From: a virus
Length of the DNA stretch: 48,167 bases
Direction: 5' to 3' (one strand)
IMG/VR virus record: IMGVR_UViG_3300018008_000002
Coordinates: 1 to 48,167 of that record
Each line of letters starts with the position of its first letter. Position 1 is the stretch's first letter. The translations under genes and the position numbers were made by a program. The notes beneath the pieces were generated by a model. That model did no database searches. It saw only the letters and a program-made list of their open reading frames with translations, and was not told the origin of the DNA. Shown here one piece after another: positions 13,651 to 21,361 of the stretch.

Positions 13651-14793
13651 ATGGCAATCGAAAAAGCGAAGCCAGTCCAAATCGCCAAAGACTTCTTTGC
13701 AAACCAGACTCAGCGCGACCGACTGGGGAAAGAAATAGCACGCCTGATGACTCCGGGTTTCGCGCTCGATCCGTCCCGATTCCTGCTCATCGCAGAACGA
13801 GTCGTGAAAAAGAATCCGAAACTCTTGAACTGTACCGCCATGTCCGTGGCGACTTCGATTGTCGAGGCCGCGGTGTTCGGCCTAGAGTTGGACCCACTTT
13901 TAGGCCAGTGTTACATGGTGCCGTTCAAGGACAACAAGAGCGGAACGGTGGTTTGCCAGTTCATGCTCGGGTACAAGGGGTATATTGCGCTTGCCAACCG
14001 GAGCAACCTTCACATCGACGCACACCTTGTTTTTGGCAAGGACAGTTTTTCGATTGACCACGGAGCCGAGCGGCCGATCTCGCACAAGCCGTATGTTCCA
14101 AAGAATCGCGGAGAGGATCGCGGGTATTTGCTCGGGGCCTATGCCCTGATTACATTTGCGGACGGGCATCAGGTGGCCGAATGGATGCCGTTTGAAGACC
14201 TGGAGAAGCGCCGGATGCGCTCGCGGGCATCGAACGATGGGCCGTGGGTGACTGATACGATGGCGATGTACCGTAAAACCGTAGTCCGCGCCGCCGGCAG
14301 TTCCCGAATCCCCTTGGACGTAGGCCGAAACTTGGTAAGGGCGGCAACCTTGGAAGATCAGCGCGAGGTATCGCTCCCGGTTGCCCTACCGGAAGCCTCC
14401 GCAGCGGCAGAAGCGGTTTTTGATGTGACAGACGCCATCGAAGTGACGCCGGAAGCTCCAGAAGTGGCAGGTAATCAACCGGAAACGGCTCCAGAATCAA
14501 CGCAAGCACCCGAGGAGCCACCTACCCCTACGCCGGAGCCTGAACCCCCTCAGAATGGCAAAGAGGACGATACGCTCTTGGAGCGCACCGGCACCATCAC
14601 GGACATTAAGGCTGGCAGGGGTAAAATCCCTGGCTTCATCACAATCGACGGGACCGACTTCAGCGTGTGGGACAAGAAGATCATCGTGGAATGGTCAGGG
14701 CGCAAGGGGGCAAGCGTGTACGCGAATTATCGGAAGGTAATAAAGGGCGACAAGACTTACTTCAATCTCGTTTCGATTGAGAGGCAGGCGTGA
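13651..14793 (+). CDS. recT: RecT-family single-strand annealing protein with C-terminal extension
   Basis: The N-terminal 220 residues match RecT: FALDPSRFLLIA, CTAMSVATSIVEAAVFGLEL, then a GQCYMVPF...CQFMLGYKGY.ALA segment. RecT proteins anneal complementary strands made by a partner exonuclease. Residues about 235-310 are a Pro/Glu-rich linker. The final 65 residues (GTITDIKAGRGKIPGFITID onward) look like a small OB-type beta barrel, not usual for RecT. ATG at 13651 has AAGGAT upstream; an in-frame ATG at 13597 lies inside the previous gene. The probable nuclease partner is at 15913. Confidence 0.88.
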   Translation: MAIEKAKPVQIAKDFFANQTQRDRLGKEIARLMTPGFALDPSRFLLIAERVVKKNPKLLNCTAMSVATSIVEAAVFGLELDPLLGQCYMVPFKDNKSGTVVCQFMLGYKGYIALANRSNLHIDAHLVFGKDSFSIDHGAERPISHKPYVPKNRGEDRGYLLGAYALITFADGHQVAEWMPFEDLEKRRMRSRASNDGPWVTDTMAMYRKTVVRAAGSSRIPLDVGRNLVRAATLEDQREVSLPVALPEASAAAEAVFDVTDAIEVTPEAPEVAGNQPETAPESTQAPEEPPTPTPEPEPPQNGKEDDTLLERTGTITDIKAGRGKIPGFITIDGTDFSVWDKKIIVEWSGRKGASVYANYRKVIKGDKTYFNLVSIERQA

Positions 14794-15209
14794 AACCCGC
14801 CTTCAAAACGATGGCATCTCACGCATCATGGGAGTGGCCGACGCCAAAAGCCTTCTATGAGGAACTTAACCGAGAGTTCCGCTTTGATTTCGATCCATGC
14901 CCGCTTGGTGGAGAGACTGACGGACGGTCGACGCTGTTTGTTAGCTGGAAAGGGAAGCGCGTGTTCTGCAATCCGCCTTATGGCCCCGAGATCCCTAAGT
15001 TCATGGCGCGCGCGTGTGAAGCCGAGGTCGCTGTTTTCCTTGTGCCTGCCCGAACGGACACGCGATGGTTTCACGACATCGTTCTGCTGAAGGCCAAAGA
15101 GATCCGATTCATTCGCGGTCGACTGCGATTCGGGGAAGGCAAAAACCCAGCGCCATTCCCTAGCATGGTGGTGATTTTTGAGCTTGACAACACAACCCGA
15201 CTTTTGTAG
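14790..15209 (+). CDS. Dam-type DNA N6-adenine methyltransferase (139 aa)
   Basis: The phage Dam family pattern is complete: an EWPTP start (residues 15-19), DPCP (35-38) and the catalytic NPPYG (61-65), followed by FLVPARTDTRWFH and a RFIRGRLRFG segment. It would methylate adenine in phage DNA, probably to evade restriction. GTG at 14790 overlaps the recT stop and follows GAGAGGCAGGC; ATG at 14811 is the alternative. No adjacent restriction enzyme is seen. Confidence 0.88.
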   Translation: MKPAFKTMASHASWEWPTPKAFYEELNREFRFDFDPCPLGGETDGRSTLFVSWKGKRVFCNPPYGPEIPKFMARACEAEVAVFLVPARTDTRWFHDIVLLKAKEIRFIRGRLRFGEGKNPAPFPSMVVIFELDNTTRLL

Positions 15210-15296
15210 AGTGGGAGACGCTGCGGGAGTCATGCCCCACAGCAAAGGAAACCACGGGGCGGTGCCCACACGCCGCCCTTCCCTTGTGGGAGGGAT

Positions 15297-15662
15297 ATGG
15301 ACTCTCAACTACATCAAAAGATCATCGAGGATTTCTGGATCAAGTGCGGACACAGGACTGGCAAGAGTCGTGTTTCGAGGCTTCCCAAGAAGCAGACACT
15401 TGAGATTCTTTGGGGTATTGCCAATTACGACTTTCCGAGACGGTCTAAATATAAGCGGGATCACTGCCGCCAAGCGTTCAATTTGGTCAAACGTAAACGC
15501 CATTCTCTCCGATCTCATCAGATTTGTTTCGCGTGCCGAGAGCCTGCTAAGATTCGCCATCACATCATTCCAATTGGTCTTGGTGGCCTTAACTCTAAAC
15601 GCAATCTGGTTTCCCTGTGCGAACCTTGCCATGCTGAGATTCATGAATGGCTAAAAGCCTGA
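15297..15662 (+). CDS. HNH endonuclease (121 aa)
   Basis: The HNH fold is visible: C77-x2-C80, the catalytic HH at 88-89, N103 and C108-x2-C111-H112 with H116, so both metal-binding knuckles and the beta-beta-alpha core are present. GGGAGGGAT precedes the ATG. An 88-bp gap upstream holds a GGGCGG/CCGCCC hairpin. It may be a free-standing homing-type nuclease or part of recombination. The Arg/Lys-rich N terminus may bind DNA. Confidence 0.82.
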   Translation: MDSQLHQKIIEDFWIKCGHRTGKSRVSRLPKKQTLEILWGIANYDFPRRSKYKRDHCRQAFNLVKRKRHSLRSHQICFACREPAKIRHHIIPIGLGGLNSKRNLVSLCEPCHAEIHEWLKA

Positions 15663-15673
15663 ATGGGTGGTCT

Positions 15674-15916
15674 ATGCCTAAAAGAACGAAGCCTCAACTT
15701 TCGGAACGTGACAAGGCTATGTACGAACTGATTCAACGAGACGCCGAAAAGTTCCTTAACACTCGAACGAGATTTACAGGTGAGGTTCAGCATCTTGACG
15801 ACGGGAAGAAGGAATTTCTGGTTGGTTTCAAGTGGAAGGAACTCTTAAAGGTGATGTCGCAGTTCTTTGTGGCTGAGCTTGCGGAGATTCCTAGACTCAC
15901 AGGGAAACAACTATGA
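15674..15916 (+). CDS. Small hypothetical protein before the nuclease (80 aa)
   Basis: A basic N terminus is followed by a helix-strand-helix pattern. I chose the ATG at 15674, after GGGTGGTCT; an in-frame ATG at 15647 lies in the HNH gene. Its stop overlaps the nuclease start (ATGA). It may be a small partner of the nuclease; no family recognised. Confidence 0.6.
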   Translation: MPKRTKPQLSERDKAMYELIQRDAEKFLNTRTRFTGEVQHLDDGKKEFLVGFKWKELLKVMSQFFVAELAEIPRLTGKQL

Positions 15917-16461
15917 AGAAGTTTGTTCCATCAGTCACGCGCATTCTCAAAGACCTCGGTTACATCGACCTCTCAGGAATCCCAATAGAGGCCCTTGAGA
16001 CGAAGCGCGAGCTAGGCATCTCCGTGCATGATCTTTGCGCCCGACTTGCGCGAGGGCAGAAGATTGACCTTGAGCAGTTCCAAGGGCCGCTGAGAGACCG
16101 GGCCGAGAGATTCATTTGGTGGATGGACTTTACTAAAGCGAAGGTGTTGGCTTCAGAGTACCGCATTCACAATAGCTCATGCACAGGGAAGCCGGATTTG
16201 ATCGTAGAAATTGCGCAATTTCGCTGGATAATCGACATCAAGCCGACATTCCGACTTTGGCATAGACTCCAACTTGCGGCTTACAGCGACATCGCGGAAA
16301 CGGAGTTTGGAACAACTTTTCGTGCGGTCTTGGAGTTGGATGCAAGACGACATCCGAGACAGGTATCGTGCTTTGAAGAGTCTGATTTTGATGAGTGGCG
16401 TCGCTGCATAGGATCATGGTACTGGCGGTACAGGAATGGGCTGATAAAGGTGGAGAAATGA
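15913..16461 (+). CDS. PD-(D/E)XK nuclease, probable RecT partner (182 aa)
   Basis: Motifs of the PD-(D/E)XK exonuclease fold are in order: E82, G92-K-P-D95, D108-I-K110 and Q120LAAY, the last being the conserved Gln-Tyr motif of RecB/Cas4-like and phage exonucleases. At 182 aa it is shorter than lambda Exo. Located four genes after recT, it is the natural candidate to make the single strands RecT anneals. ATGA overlap at both ends. Confidence 0.8.
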   Translation: MKKFVPSVTRILKDLGYIDLSGIPIEALETKRELGISVHDLCARLARGQKIDLEQFQGPLRDRAERFIWWMDFTKAKVLASEYRIHNSSCTGKPDLIVEIAQFRWIIDIKPTFRLWHRLQLAAYSDIAETEFGTTFRAVLELDARRHPRQVSCFEESDFDEWRRCIGSWYWRYRNGLIKVEK

Positions 16462-16637
16462 AACCTGCAACGCAAATTGCTCATTGGCCGGGTAAAGACA
16501 CACCAGTATGCGACGATCATCTACGTAAGCTGGTCGGCATTGGTGCGGTCTTAGGGTTTCCGCTCAGTTGGACTCCGTGCGAACCGACCGTTTGCAACAA
16601 CTGCGAGAGTGAAAATAAGTACAAGGCAGACAAATGA
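16458..16637 (+). CDS. Small Cys-containing protein (59 aa)
   Basis: It has a HWPGKDTPVCDDH stretch and a C-terminal CNNC pair, giving four Cys in all, a likely zinc site. Overlaps the nuclease and rusA genes by ATGA-type junctions. The HWPG...VC.DH pattern occurs in small phage proteins near recombination genes. Function unknown. Confidence 0.65.
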   Translation: MKPATQIAHWPGKDTPVCDDHLRKLVGIGAVLGFPLSWTPCEPTVCNNCESENKYKADK

Positions 16638-17089
16638 TAAAGTTCACCGTTTTTTGCAAGCCGGAGCCTCAAGGCTCAACTCGCGCTTTCATGCGCAAGG
16701 GTATGAAGTTCCCTGTCGTGACCAGCGACAACAAGAACCTGAAGTCTTTCAGGCAGCAAGTCTCGATAGCGGCGATTACGGCCATGAATGAGGGGCACTA
16801 TACGCGAATCCCCAAAAAGGTCCCCGTGGATTTGACCGTGACCTTCTATTTCCAGCGGCCGGCATCGAAGAGCAAAAAGGCATTCTGCGTGGTGAAGCCG
16901 GACCTCGACAAGCTCTGCCGGTCCATCGGGGACGCTCTGACGGGCATCTGCTTCGATGATGACTCGCAGATAACGGACCTCTTCGCTCGAAAGTGCTATG
17001 GCGAACCCGAGCGAGCGGAAATTGAGGTTTGGGAAGCGAATGCAGAGGCGGTGCAACATGCCAGCGAGATGGAGAAAGCAAAAGAGTGA
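16634..17089 (+). CDS. rusA: RusA-family Holliday junction resolvase
   Basis: The RusA signature runs from K88-P-D90-x-D92 through G99-D100-A-L-T-G to the acidic D108-D109-D110-S-Q-I. The early KPEPQGSTR motif is also present. These aspartates bind the metal that cuts four-way junctions. The usual DN in the first motif is DK here (K93), a possible variation. It completes the recombination cluster, resolving branched DNA before packaging. Confidence 0.9.
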   Translation: MIKFTVFCKPEPQGSTRAFMRKGMKFPVVTSDNKNLKSFRQQVSIAAITAMNEGHYTRIPKKVPVDLTVTFYFQRPASKSKKAFCVVKPDLDKLCRSIGDALTGICFDDDSQITDLFARKCYGEPERAEIEVWEANAEAVQHASEMEKAKE

Positions 17090-17318
17090 GACTGGACTAG
17101 CGAGGGTCTGCCAAGGTCCGCGAGGGTTTGAACTTTTCGAGCAAGGTGGAAGCCGACCCGTTATTCACGTCGCACCTTATACGAAGGGATTTGATAAGTA
17201 CACGATCCTTGGATGGTACTGGTATGGAATGGGCGAAAACACCCATGCAACCCCGTGCGAGACAGCCGAGGAAGCCAAGACTCAGGCGATGGAATTCTAT
17301 AGGAAGCGGGCGACTTAA
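17058..17318 (+). CDS. Small hypothetical protein (86 aa)
   Basis: Predicted beta strands with many aromatics (GWYWYG) end in a helix. ATG at 17058 lies inside rusA; the true start may be one of the following codons. No recognised family. Confidence 0.5.
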   Translation: MPARWRKQKSETGLARVCQGPRGFELFEQGGSRPVIHVAPYTKGFDKYTILGWYWYGMGENTHATPCETAEEAKTQAMEFYRKRAT

Positions 17319-17353
17319 CGGCCCCGCTCGCTGGTCGAAAGAATGTAAGGGAC

Positions 17354-17500
17354 ATGGGTGAGAGAACACGGAAGGCAATCAAAGAGTGCGCGCAATGGCT
17401 GGCCTACTGTCTGAGTATTGGATGGTCTAAAAGCGATTTAGATGCTCTCGAAGAGTTGTGGTGGAAATACCACGATTACCAAGGTCGGTTAAAGGTATGA
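17354..17500 (+). CDS. Tiny hypothetical protein (48 aa)
   Basis: ATG at 17354 opens a helical, Trp-rich frame (CAQWLAYCLSIGWSKSDLDA) that ends with TGA overlapping the next gene's ATG. AAGGGAC lies directly upstream. The ATGA junction and composition support it. Confidence 0.5.
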   Translation: MGERTRKAIKECAQWLAYCLSIGWSKSDLDALEELWWKYHDYQGRLKV

Positions 17501-17721
17501 TCCGCACCAAGGGCCATCTCGTGTGTTTCCTCTTGGGGGCGATTTTCGTTGCCGCCGATGGCGCGCACTGGTGGTGGGCTACGCTTGCGCTCGCGGTGGC
17601 CGTGCCGTGGGACATCCTCTCTGACGAATTGGCTCCCATGCTCGGACAGTGGTACACTTGGCGACGGGACCGGCGAATGGAGAAGATCACCCGAAGGTTT
17701 TTCAGGAAAGTACAAACGTAA
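17497..17721 (+). CDS. Small membrane protein, possible holin (74 aa)
   Basis: Two hydrophobic segments, residues about 7-19 and 23-38 (WWWATLALAVAV), are followed by a strongly basic C-terminal tail. That is the layout of a small class II holin. ATG at 17497 is translationally coupled to the preceding gene. It precedes a lipoprotein and a papain-like peptidase gene, but their joint role in lysis is only a guess. Confidence 0.55.
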   Translation: MIRTKGHLVCFLLGAIFVAADGAHWWWATLALAVAVPWDILSDELAPMLGQWYTWRRDRRMEKITRRFFRKVQT

Positions 17722-17757
17722 GGGAACCTGGCCCAGTCCAGGGAAAGGAGACCTCGC

Positions 17758-18408
17758 ATGACCAAGGCTTTCGCGTTTTCGTTTGTGAAATGGTTTCTGC
17801 TTTTGAATCTCATTGTTCTAACTGTGCTCTTCACAGCCGGCTGCACGGCCGCTTGGATCACGGCGTACCCTCTCTTTGTTGCCGCTGCGCAGGCCGCATT
17901 GACCGCCATAGGCGCCTTCATCGCTGCACTGGGAGGGCTATCTGACACGGCCAAGGCCGCAGTTCAGAAGATCATCGCCGATGTCATCGCGCAACTCGGC
18001 AACAGCGTTTCAATCCTCCAGGCGGCTGCCGGGAACGTAACGTCTGGCATCATCGCGGAGATCGAGGCGATTCTCCAAGCGGTGTTGCCGATGGTGCAGC
18101 AAATCCTCCAGGCGTTGAGCATCACCAATCCTACAACCTTGAGCAAGCTGACCAATCTGGTGAACCTAGCTATCGCTGGAATTATGGCCTTACTCGCTTT
18201 GCTCCCCGTCGTCAAAGTTGCTATGCCACGGCTCTCCACAATGACCGATGACGAGAAGGAGTCCCTGGATGAAGCGGTCACAAAGCAGATCAAGGCCGCT
18301 CACAAAGCGATTCAGAAGGGCTACCGTACCGCGTGCCAGATGACCGGCGACATGGATACGGACGAAGCGATTGTGGCGATGAAGAAAGCCGTTCCGTCGA
18401 TTCCGTAG
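17758..18408 (+). CDS. Phage lipoprotein (216 aa)
   Basis: The N terminus is a lipoprotein signal: basic start, hydrophobic core and the lipobox LFTAGC (Cys about residue 29). The mature protein has long Ala/Leu/Ile-rich helices (residues 40-160) that could insert in membranes, and a charged helical C terminus. AAAGGAGACCTCGC precedes the ATG. It may be an outer-membrane lipoprotein for superinfection exclusion or lysis; no family recognised. Confidence 0.7.
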   Translation: MTKAFAFSFVKWFLLLNLIVLTVLFTAGCTAAWITAYPLFVAAAQAALTAIGAFIAALGGLSDTAKAAVQKIIADVIAQLGNSVSILQAAAGNVTSGIIAEIEAILQAVLPMVQQILQALSITNPTTLSKLTNLVNLAIAGIMALLALLPVVKVAMPRLSTMTDDEKESLDEAVTKQIKAAHKAIQKGYRTACQMTGDMDTDEAIVAMKKAVPSIP

Positions 18409-18420
18409 CGGGGGTAAAGT

Positions 18421-18648
18421 ATGGCAGTAAGGTTGAAGGTCGGGGATTGCGTAAGCATCGAGGGGAAGGTCATCGCACACTTTCCGAGAGATGGGATGCC
18501 GTGGCGTGTGCAATTTGATGCGCCACTATTCACTTTGCAAGGGGAACTCGTTAAGAACGGCCAGCGCGGCCCCAAGACCTCATACTCAGTCAACTCCTAT
18601 CTGCTTAAAAGGAGTCGGAAGGAGCGCTCTCATGCCAGACGACCCTAA
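18421..18648 (+). CDS. Small beta-rich protein (75 aa)
   Basis: Several short strands with Gly/Asp turns and a basic tail suggest a small barrel. GGGGGTAAAGT precedes the ATG. No family recognised. Confidence 0.55.
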   Translation: MAVRLKVGDCVSIEGKVIAHFPRDGMPWRVQFDAPLFTLQGELVKNGQRGPKTSYSVNSYLLKRSRKERSHARRP

Positions 18649-18760
18649 AGGCGGACCGTTCGCGAGGATCATTATTGCCATTGCGGGCTACGGAGGACGA
18701 GCCATCCTAGCCATCAAGAATCTGTTTAGCAAGGACAAACCTGAACAGAAAGGAAGCTAA
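18632..18760 (+). CDS. Tiny membrane-associated protein (42 aa)
   Basis: ATG at 18632 follows GGAAGGAG by 7 nt, a very good ribosome site. The 42 residues contain one hydrophobic helix (ARIIIAIAGYGGRAILAI) and a charged tail. It ends next to the peptidase ATG, so the two are in one operon. Confidence 0.6.
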   Translation: MPDDPKGGPFARIIIAIAGYGGRAILAIKNLFSKDKPEQKGS

Positions 18761-19576
18761 ATGAATACGACGCTTAGAACTCCGAAGCATGGCTTCTTCA
18801 TGGGGGCAAAGAAAGACCCTTACGACCCGAGAGACTTCATTTGGAGAGCGGCACCACATCTGCTCGCGGCCGGTCCAGCGTTGCCGGCTCTCAGCGTCTG
18901 CGACGGACTGGCGATGCCTGAGAAGTTTGACCAAGCCAACGAGTCGAGTTGTACAGGCAACGCTGGCGCTCGCTGGCGTGCGTGGTTGGGCCTGAAATTC
19001 CAGCAATACGCTCTTCTTCCGATTCCTTTCTCTCGGCAAGCCTTGTATTGGTGGGAGCGCAATCTGCCGTGGAATGCGGATGCGGACCAGGATAACGGGG
19101 CCAACAGCCGGGACATTTTCTATGTGCTGAAAAACATCGGCATCTGCAATGAGAGCTTCGACCCCTATGAGTACAGCACGCTCTTTAATGACCCTGGCCC
19201 GCAAGCTCTCGCCGATGCCGCCAACCGGAAGATAGGAGCCTATCACCGGATCACTACCGTTTCCGACCTCAAGGCGTGCCTGATTTCAGGCTTTGCCTTT
19301 ACGATGGGATTCCAAGTCTATGACAGCTTTGAGAACATCGGTTCGGATGGAATCTGGAGTCCCAACGTGGATGTGGAGAAGGTGGTCGGTGGCCACGAGG
19401 TTTTCTGCCACGGCTACGACGACACTGTGAACGGCGGTTCGTTTTTGTTCGACAATTCGTGGGGAACTTCCTGGGGCAAAGAGGGCTCGTTCTACATGCC
19501 TTACAGCTTCTTGAACAATTACGACGCGTCGCAGTGGGACGCTTGGACCGGCCACTTCGGGATACCTTGGAAGTGA
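18761..19576 (+). CDS. Papain-family (C1) cysteine peptidase (271 aa)
   Basis: The C1 catalytic set is visible: oxyanion Q58, catalytic C64 (in QANESSCTGNA), H212 (GGHEVFCHGYDD) and N232 (DNSWGTSWG). The N-terminal DPYDPRDF stretch is common in bacterial C1 peptidases. It has no signal peptide. Family members cleave proteins, so the target could be a host or phage protein. As no usual endolysin is found, a lysis or host-takeover role is possible. A membrane peptide gene precedes it and a helical 79-aa gene follows. Confidence 0.85.
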   Translation: MNTTLRTPKHGFFMGAKKDPYDPRDFIWRAAPHLLAAGPALPALSVCDGLAMPEKFDQANESSCTGNAGARWRAWLGLKFQQYALLPIPFSRQALYWWERNLPWNADADQDNGANSRDIFYVLKNIGICNESFDPYEYSTLFNDPGPQALADAANRKIGAYHRITTVSDLKACLISGFAFTMGFQVYDSFENIGSDGIWSPNVDVEKVVGGHEVFCHGYDDTVNGGSFLFDNSWGTSWGKEGSFYMPYSFLNNYDASQWDAWTGHFGIPWK

Positions 19577-19593
19577 CCAAAGAGGAGAACACA

Positions 19594-19833
19594 ATGGCCG
19601 ACCCTGCACCAGATGTAAGACCAGCACCAGACGGATTCGATGACAAGCATCCGTGGTACTCCATTTACCGCGAGTTGCGCGTCATTGAAGACACGCTCAA
19701 ACAAGTTTTGTCAGTAGGCCAGCAAGTCCTATTAACCGACCAGCAGATTCTCGAAGTCCTGAAAGCGAGGACGGAAGCCGCTGGACTGATATTCGGTCCT
19801 CCCAGCCAGATCCAAGGGAAGTCCGAAAAGTAA
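19594..19833 (+). CDS. Small helical protein (79 aa)
   Basis: A short Pro-rich N terminus leads to a predicted coiled-coil helix (a IEDTLKQVLSVGQQVLLTDQ stretch). AGAGGAGAACACA precedes ATG 19594. It sits between the peptidase and an Ig-like protein gene. No recognised family. Confidence 0.65.
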   Translation: MADPAPDVRPAPDGFDDKHPWYSIYRELRVIEDTLKQVLSVGQQVLLTDQQILEVLKARTEAAGLIFGPPSQIQGKSEK

Positions 19834-19845
19834 AGGAGAAACACT

Positions 19846-20253
19846 ATGCCCCTTACTCTACCCCTTGGCGACCAAGACCAAGGTTTTGTCACCGTAACAC
19901 TCGATAATCACGATGGGAAAGGTCCGGTCCCGCAGGCTTCGCTTCCGGCCGGGCAAACCATCCAACTCGTTTCTGCCGACCCGCTGGACTTTACCATCGC
20001 ACTCGACAGCCCCGCAGTTGCCGATCCTGATGGCACCGTGACTGTGGCGAGCTTTACCGTTGTAAGCGTCACTCCGCCTTCGCAGCCGGACGTGGCGGTT
20101 GGATGCACGCTGAACATCCTCAACGCCGATGGCAGCGTTGCCGCGACCTTGAGTGACACCGTGACGGTCAGCCAAACCGCGACCGAAGCCGTTGGAGACA
20201 TCTTCGGCTCCCCGGTACCGATTCCGGCGCCGGCCTCTGCGAAGAGGCGGTAA
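19846..20253 (+). CDS. Ig-like beta-sandwich protein (135 aa)
   Basis: Alternating Val/Thr strands across residues 10-115 (VTVTLDNHDG, TIQLVSADPLDF, TVTVASFTVVSVTP, VTVSQTATEAVGD) suggest one Ig-type domain. Such domains often decorate virions or bind surfaces. Its early-region location and lack of a signal peptide are unusual for a structural protein. AAAGGAGAAACACT precedes the ATG. Confidence 0.65.
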   Translation: MPLTLPLGDQDQGFVTVTLDNHDGKGPVPQASLPAGQTIQLVSADPLDFTIALDSPAVADPDGTVTVASFTVVSVTPPSQPDVAVGCTLNILNADGSVAATLSDTVTVSQTATEAVGDIFGSPVPIPAPASAKRR

Positions 20254-20259
20254 TCTCTC

Positions 20260-20397
20260 GCGGCCCCGCATGGTCTGGATTGCGGGTTTCTCTCCTGGTC
20301 CGCAAGCCCTGATCGGCCGTGCGGGGCCGCATAACCTTTGCCCAGTCGATCCCGACCGCATGGGCAACCAAGCGTGGTGGCCGTGCCAGAGGCAAGG
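20260..20397 (+). ncRNA. Candidate structured RNA
   Basis: In a 180-bp gap, GCGGCCCCGCA (20260-20270) pairs perfectly over 11 bp with TGCGGGGCCGC (20320-20330) and encloses TTGCGG/CCGCAA (20280-20305). A second hairpin, TTGCCCA-GTCG/CGAC..TGGGCAA (20338-20367), has 11 paired positions, an ATCC tetraloop and a 4-nt bulge. TGCC-AGA-GGCA follows (about 20384-20394). The stacked stems without a U-tract suggest a folded RNA or an mRNA stability element. The class is not recognised. Confidence 0.5.
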
Positions 20398-20435
20398 AGG
20401 GCTGGCGTAGGCTGGGCGATTTTAGGTAAGAGAAA

Positions 20436-20627
20436 ATGACAAAACGAGAAAAGTCGTCTTTCTATGAAGGAGTCATGTGGGCAGCGTGCTGGCTAGTCCA
20501 AAACCATGACGAGCCGACAATGGCCGCTGAGATGTGCAGGGAGGCCGGAGTTGACGAAATTCGGCTGAAGAACTGTGAACCCTACGACAAACCGGCAGTT
20601 AGAAAGATACTTGAAAATTGGCATTAG
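20436..20627 (+). CDS. Small hypothetical early protein (63 aa)
   Basis: A mainly helical, acidic protein with three Cys and a WAACWLVQ segment. GGTAAGAGAAA precedes the ATG. It sits between two structured gaps. No family recognised. Confidence 0.6.
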   Translation: MTKREKSSFYEGVMWAACWLVQNHDEPTMAAEMCREAGVDEIRLKNCEPYDKPAVRKILENWH

Positions 20628-20640
20628 ATTCTTCCTGCCC

Positions 20641-20692
20641 CGGAGCCACCTGACTCCGACAACGCCGACGCAGTCGTCACGGGATTGCGGCG
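20641..20692 (+). promoter_or_regulatory. Hairpin-rich gap
   Basis: CGGAG/CTCCG (20641-20658), then CGCCG/CGGCG (20663-20692) enclosing GACG-CAGT-CGTC (20667-20678), precede an AGGAGG ribosome site. The pattern resembles the hairpin leaders elsewhere in the early region. Confidence 0.4.
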
Positions 20693-20724
20693 GTCCCGCC
20701 TAAAAGTCCGATAGGAGGTTCGCC

Positions 20725-20913
20725 ATGATGAACGACATTGACCACATGGAACGGCTGTTGAAGGAAAAGGAAGAGGAATTGCAGCGGCTCCGCAATATCA
20801 TCTACCAGGCGAAGCAGGTATGCGGAGGGATGGTCTTTGGGACGACTCTCCAGATGAGGCTCGAGAAAATCCTGAAAGGCGAGTGGGACGCACCAAAGCC
20901 CAGCCAACCCTAG
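20725..20913 (+). CDS. Small coiled-coil protein (62 aa)
   Basis: Residues 5-30 form a heptad-like coiled coil (MERLLKEKEEELQRLRNI). GGAGG lies 6-8 nt before the ATG. It is the last plus-strand gene before the convergent late genes. The 32-bp gap to the minus-strand gene at 20946 holds no clear terminator, only a weak ACCCC/GGGGT pair. Confidence 0.65.
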   Translation: MMNDIDHMERLLKEKEEELQRLRNIIYQAKQVCGGMVFGTTLQMRLEKILKGEWDAPKPSQP

Positions 20914-20945
20914 ATCGTGCAAGGGCGACCCCAAGGAACGCGATT

Positions 20946-21209
20946 CTAGGGGGTACCTTGAGGTTTACTTGCCGCCGTTGTAGCGGCAAAGACTTCGCGT
21001 TCCGTGGAGTGCGTTGTCGAGTCCTTCGCCAGCAAGAGCCCACTTCCCGCCGCAGTCATCGCCAAGCTGACCAAAACAGACTTCCAGTCAACCGGCTTCC
21101 CAGCAGCCCACGCTTGCAGGGCTGAGACGAACGCCGGAACGCTGAAAAGAAATGCAACTATTCCTCCAAGCGACGTCTTCCAATTCTTCGTAAGTGATGC
21201 CCAGTTCAT
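20946..21209 (-). CDS. Small membrane protein, holin-like (87 aa)
   Basis: Two hydrophobic segments (residues about 13-35 and 43-61) surround a short polar loop, and the tail is charged with DSTTHS. The pattern NWKTSLGGI...FVSALQAWAAGKPVDWK is one I know from a widespread family of small phage membrane proteins next to lysis genes. AAAGGAAAGGAC precedes the ATG. A holin or membrane anchor role is plausible. Confidence 0.65.
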   Translation of the reverse strand: MNWASLTKNWKTSLGGIVAFLFSVPAFVSALQAWAAGKPVDWKSVLVSLAMTAAGSGLLLAKDSTTHSTEREVFAATTAASKPQGTP

Positions 21210-21361
21210 GTCCTTTCCTTTCTTGTGTTTAGGTATGAATCCGCCAAGGCGCTGATTCTGAGGAGTGTCATTGTAGTCAGAGTGAGGGCAGTTTTAGGTA
21301 TGACGAATACGCGGTTGTCTCGCGGGACGCCTCGGCGGTTCGAGATCATGTCAATTTCCAT
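21206..21361 (-). CDS. Possible small protein (51 aa)
   Basis: ATG at 21361 overlaps the TGA of the upstream membrane-protein gene by one base and the frame runs to 21206. Composition is unremarkable, no motif is visible, and its end covers the ribosome site of the next gene. It is kept only for its coupling. Confidence 0.3.
   Translation of the reverse strand: MEIDMISNRRGVPRDNRVFVIPKTALTLTTMTLLRISALADSYLNTRKERT

Noticed and set aside
15178-15654. 158-aa frame overlapping the HNH gene
   Set aside because: The HNH frame has a ribosome site and intact metal ligands; this one does not.
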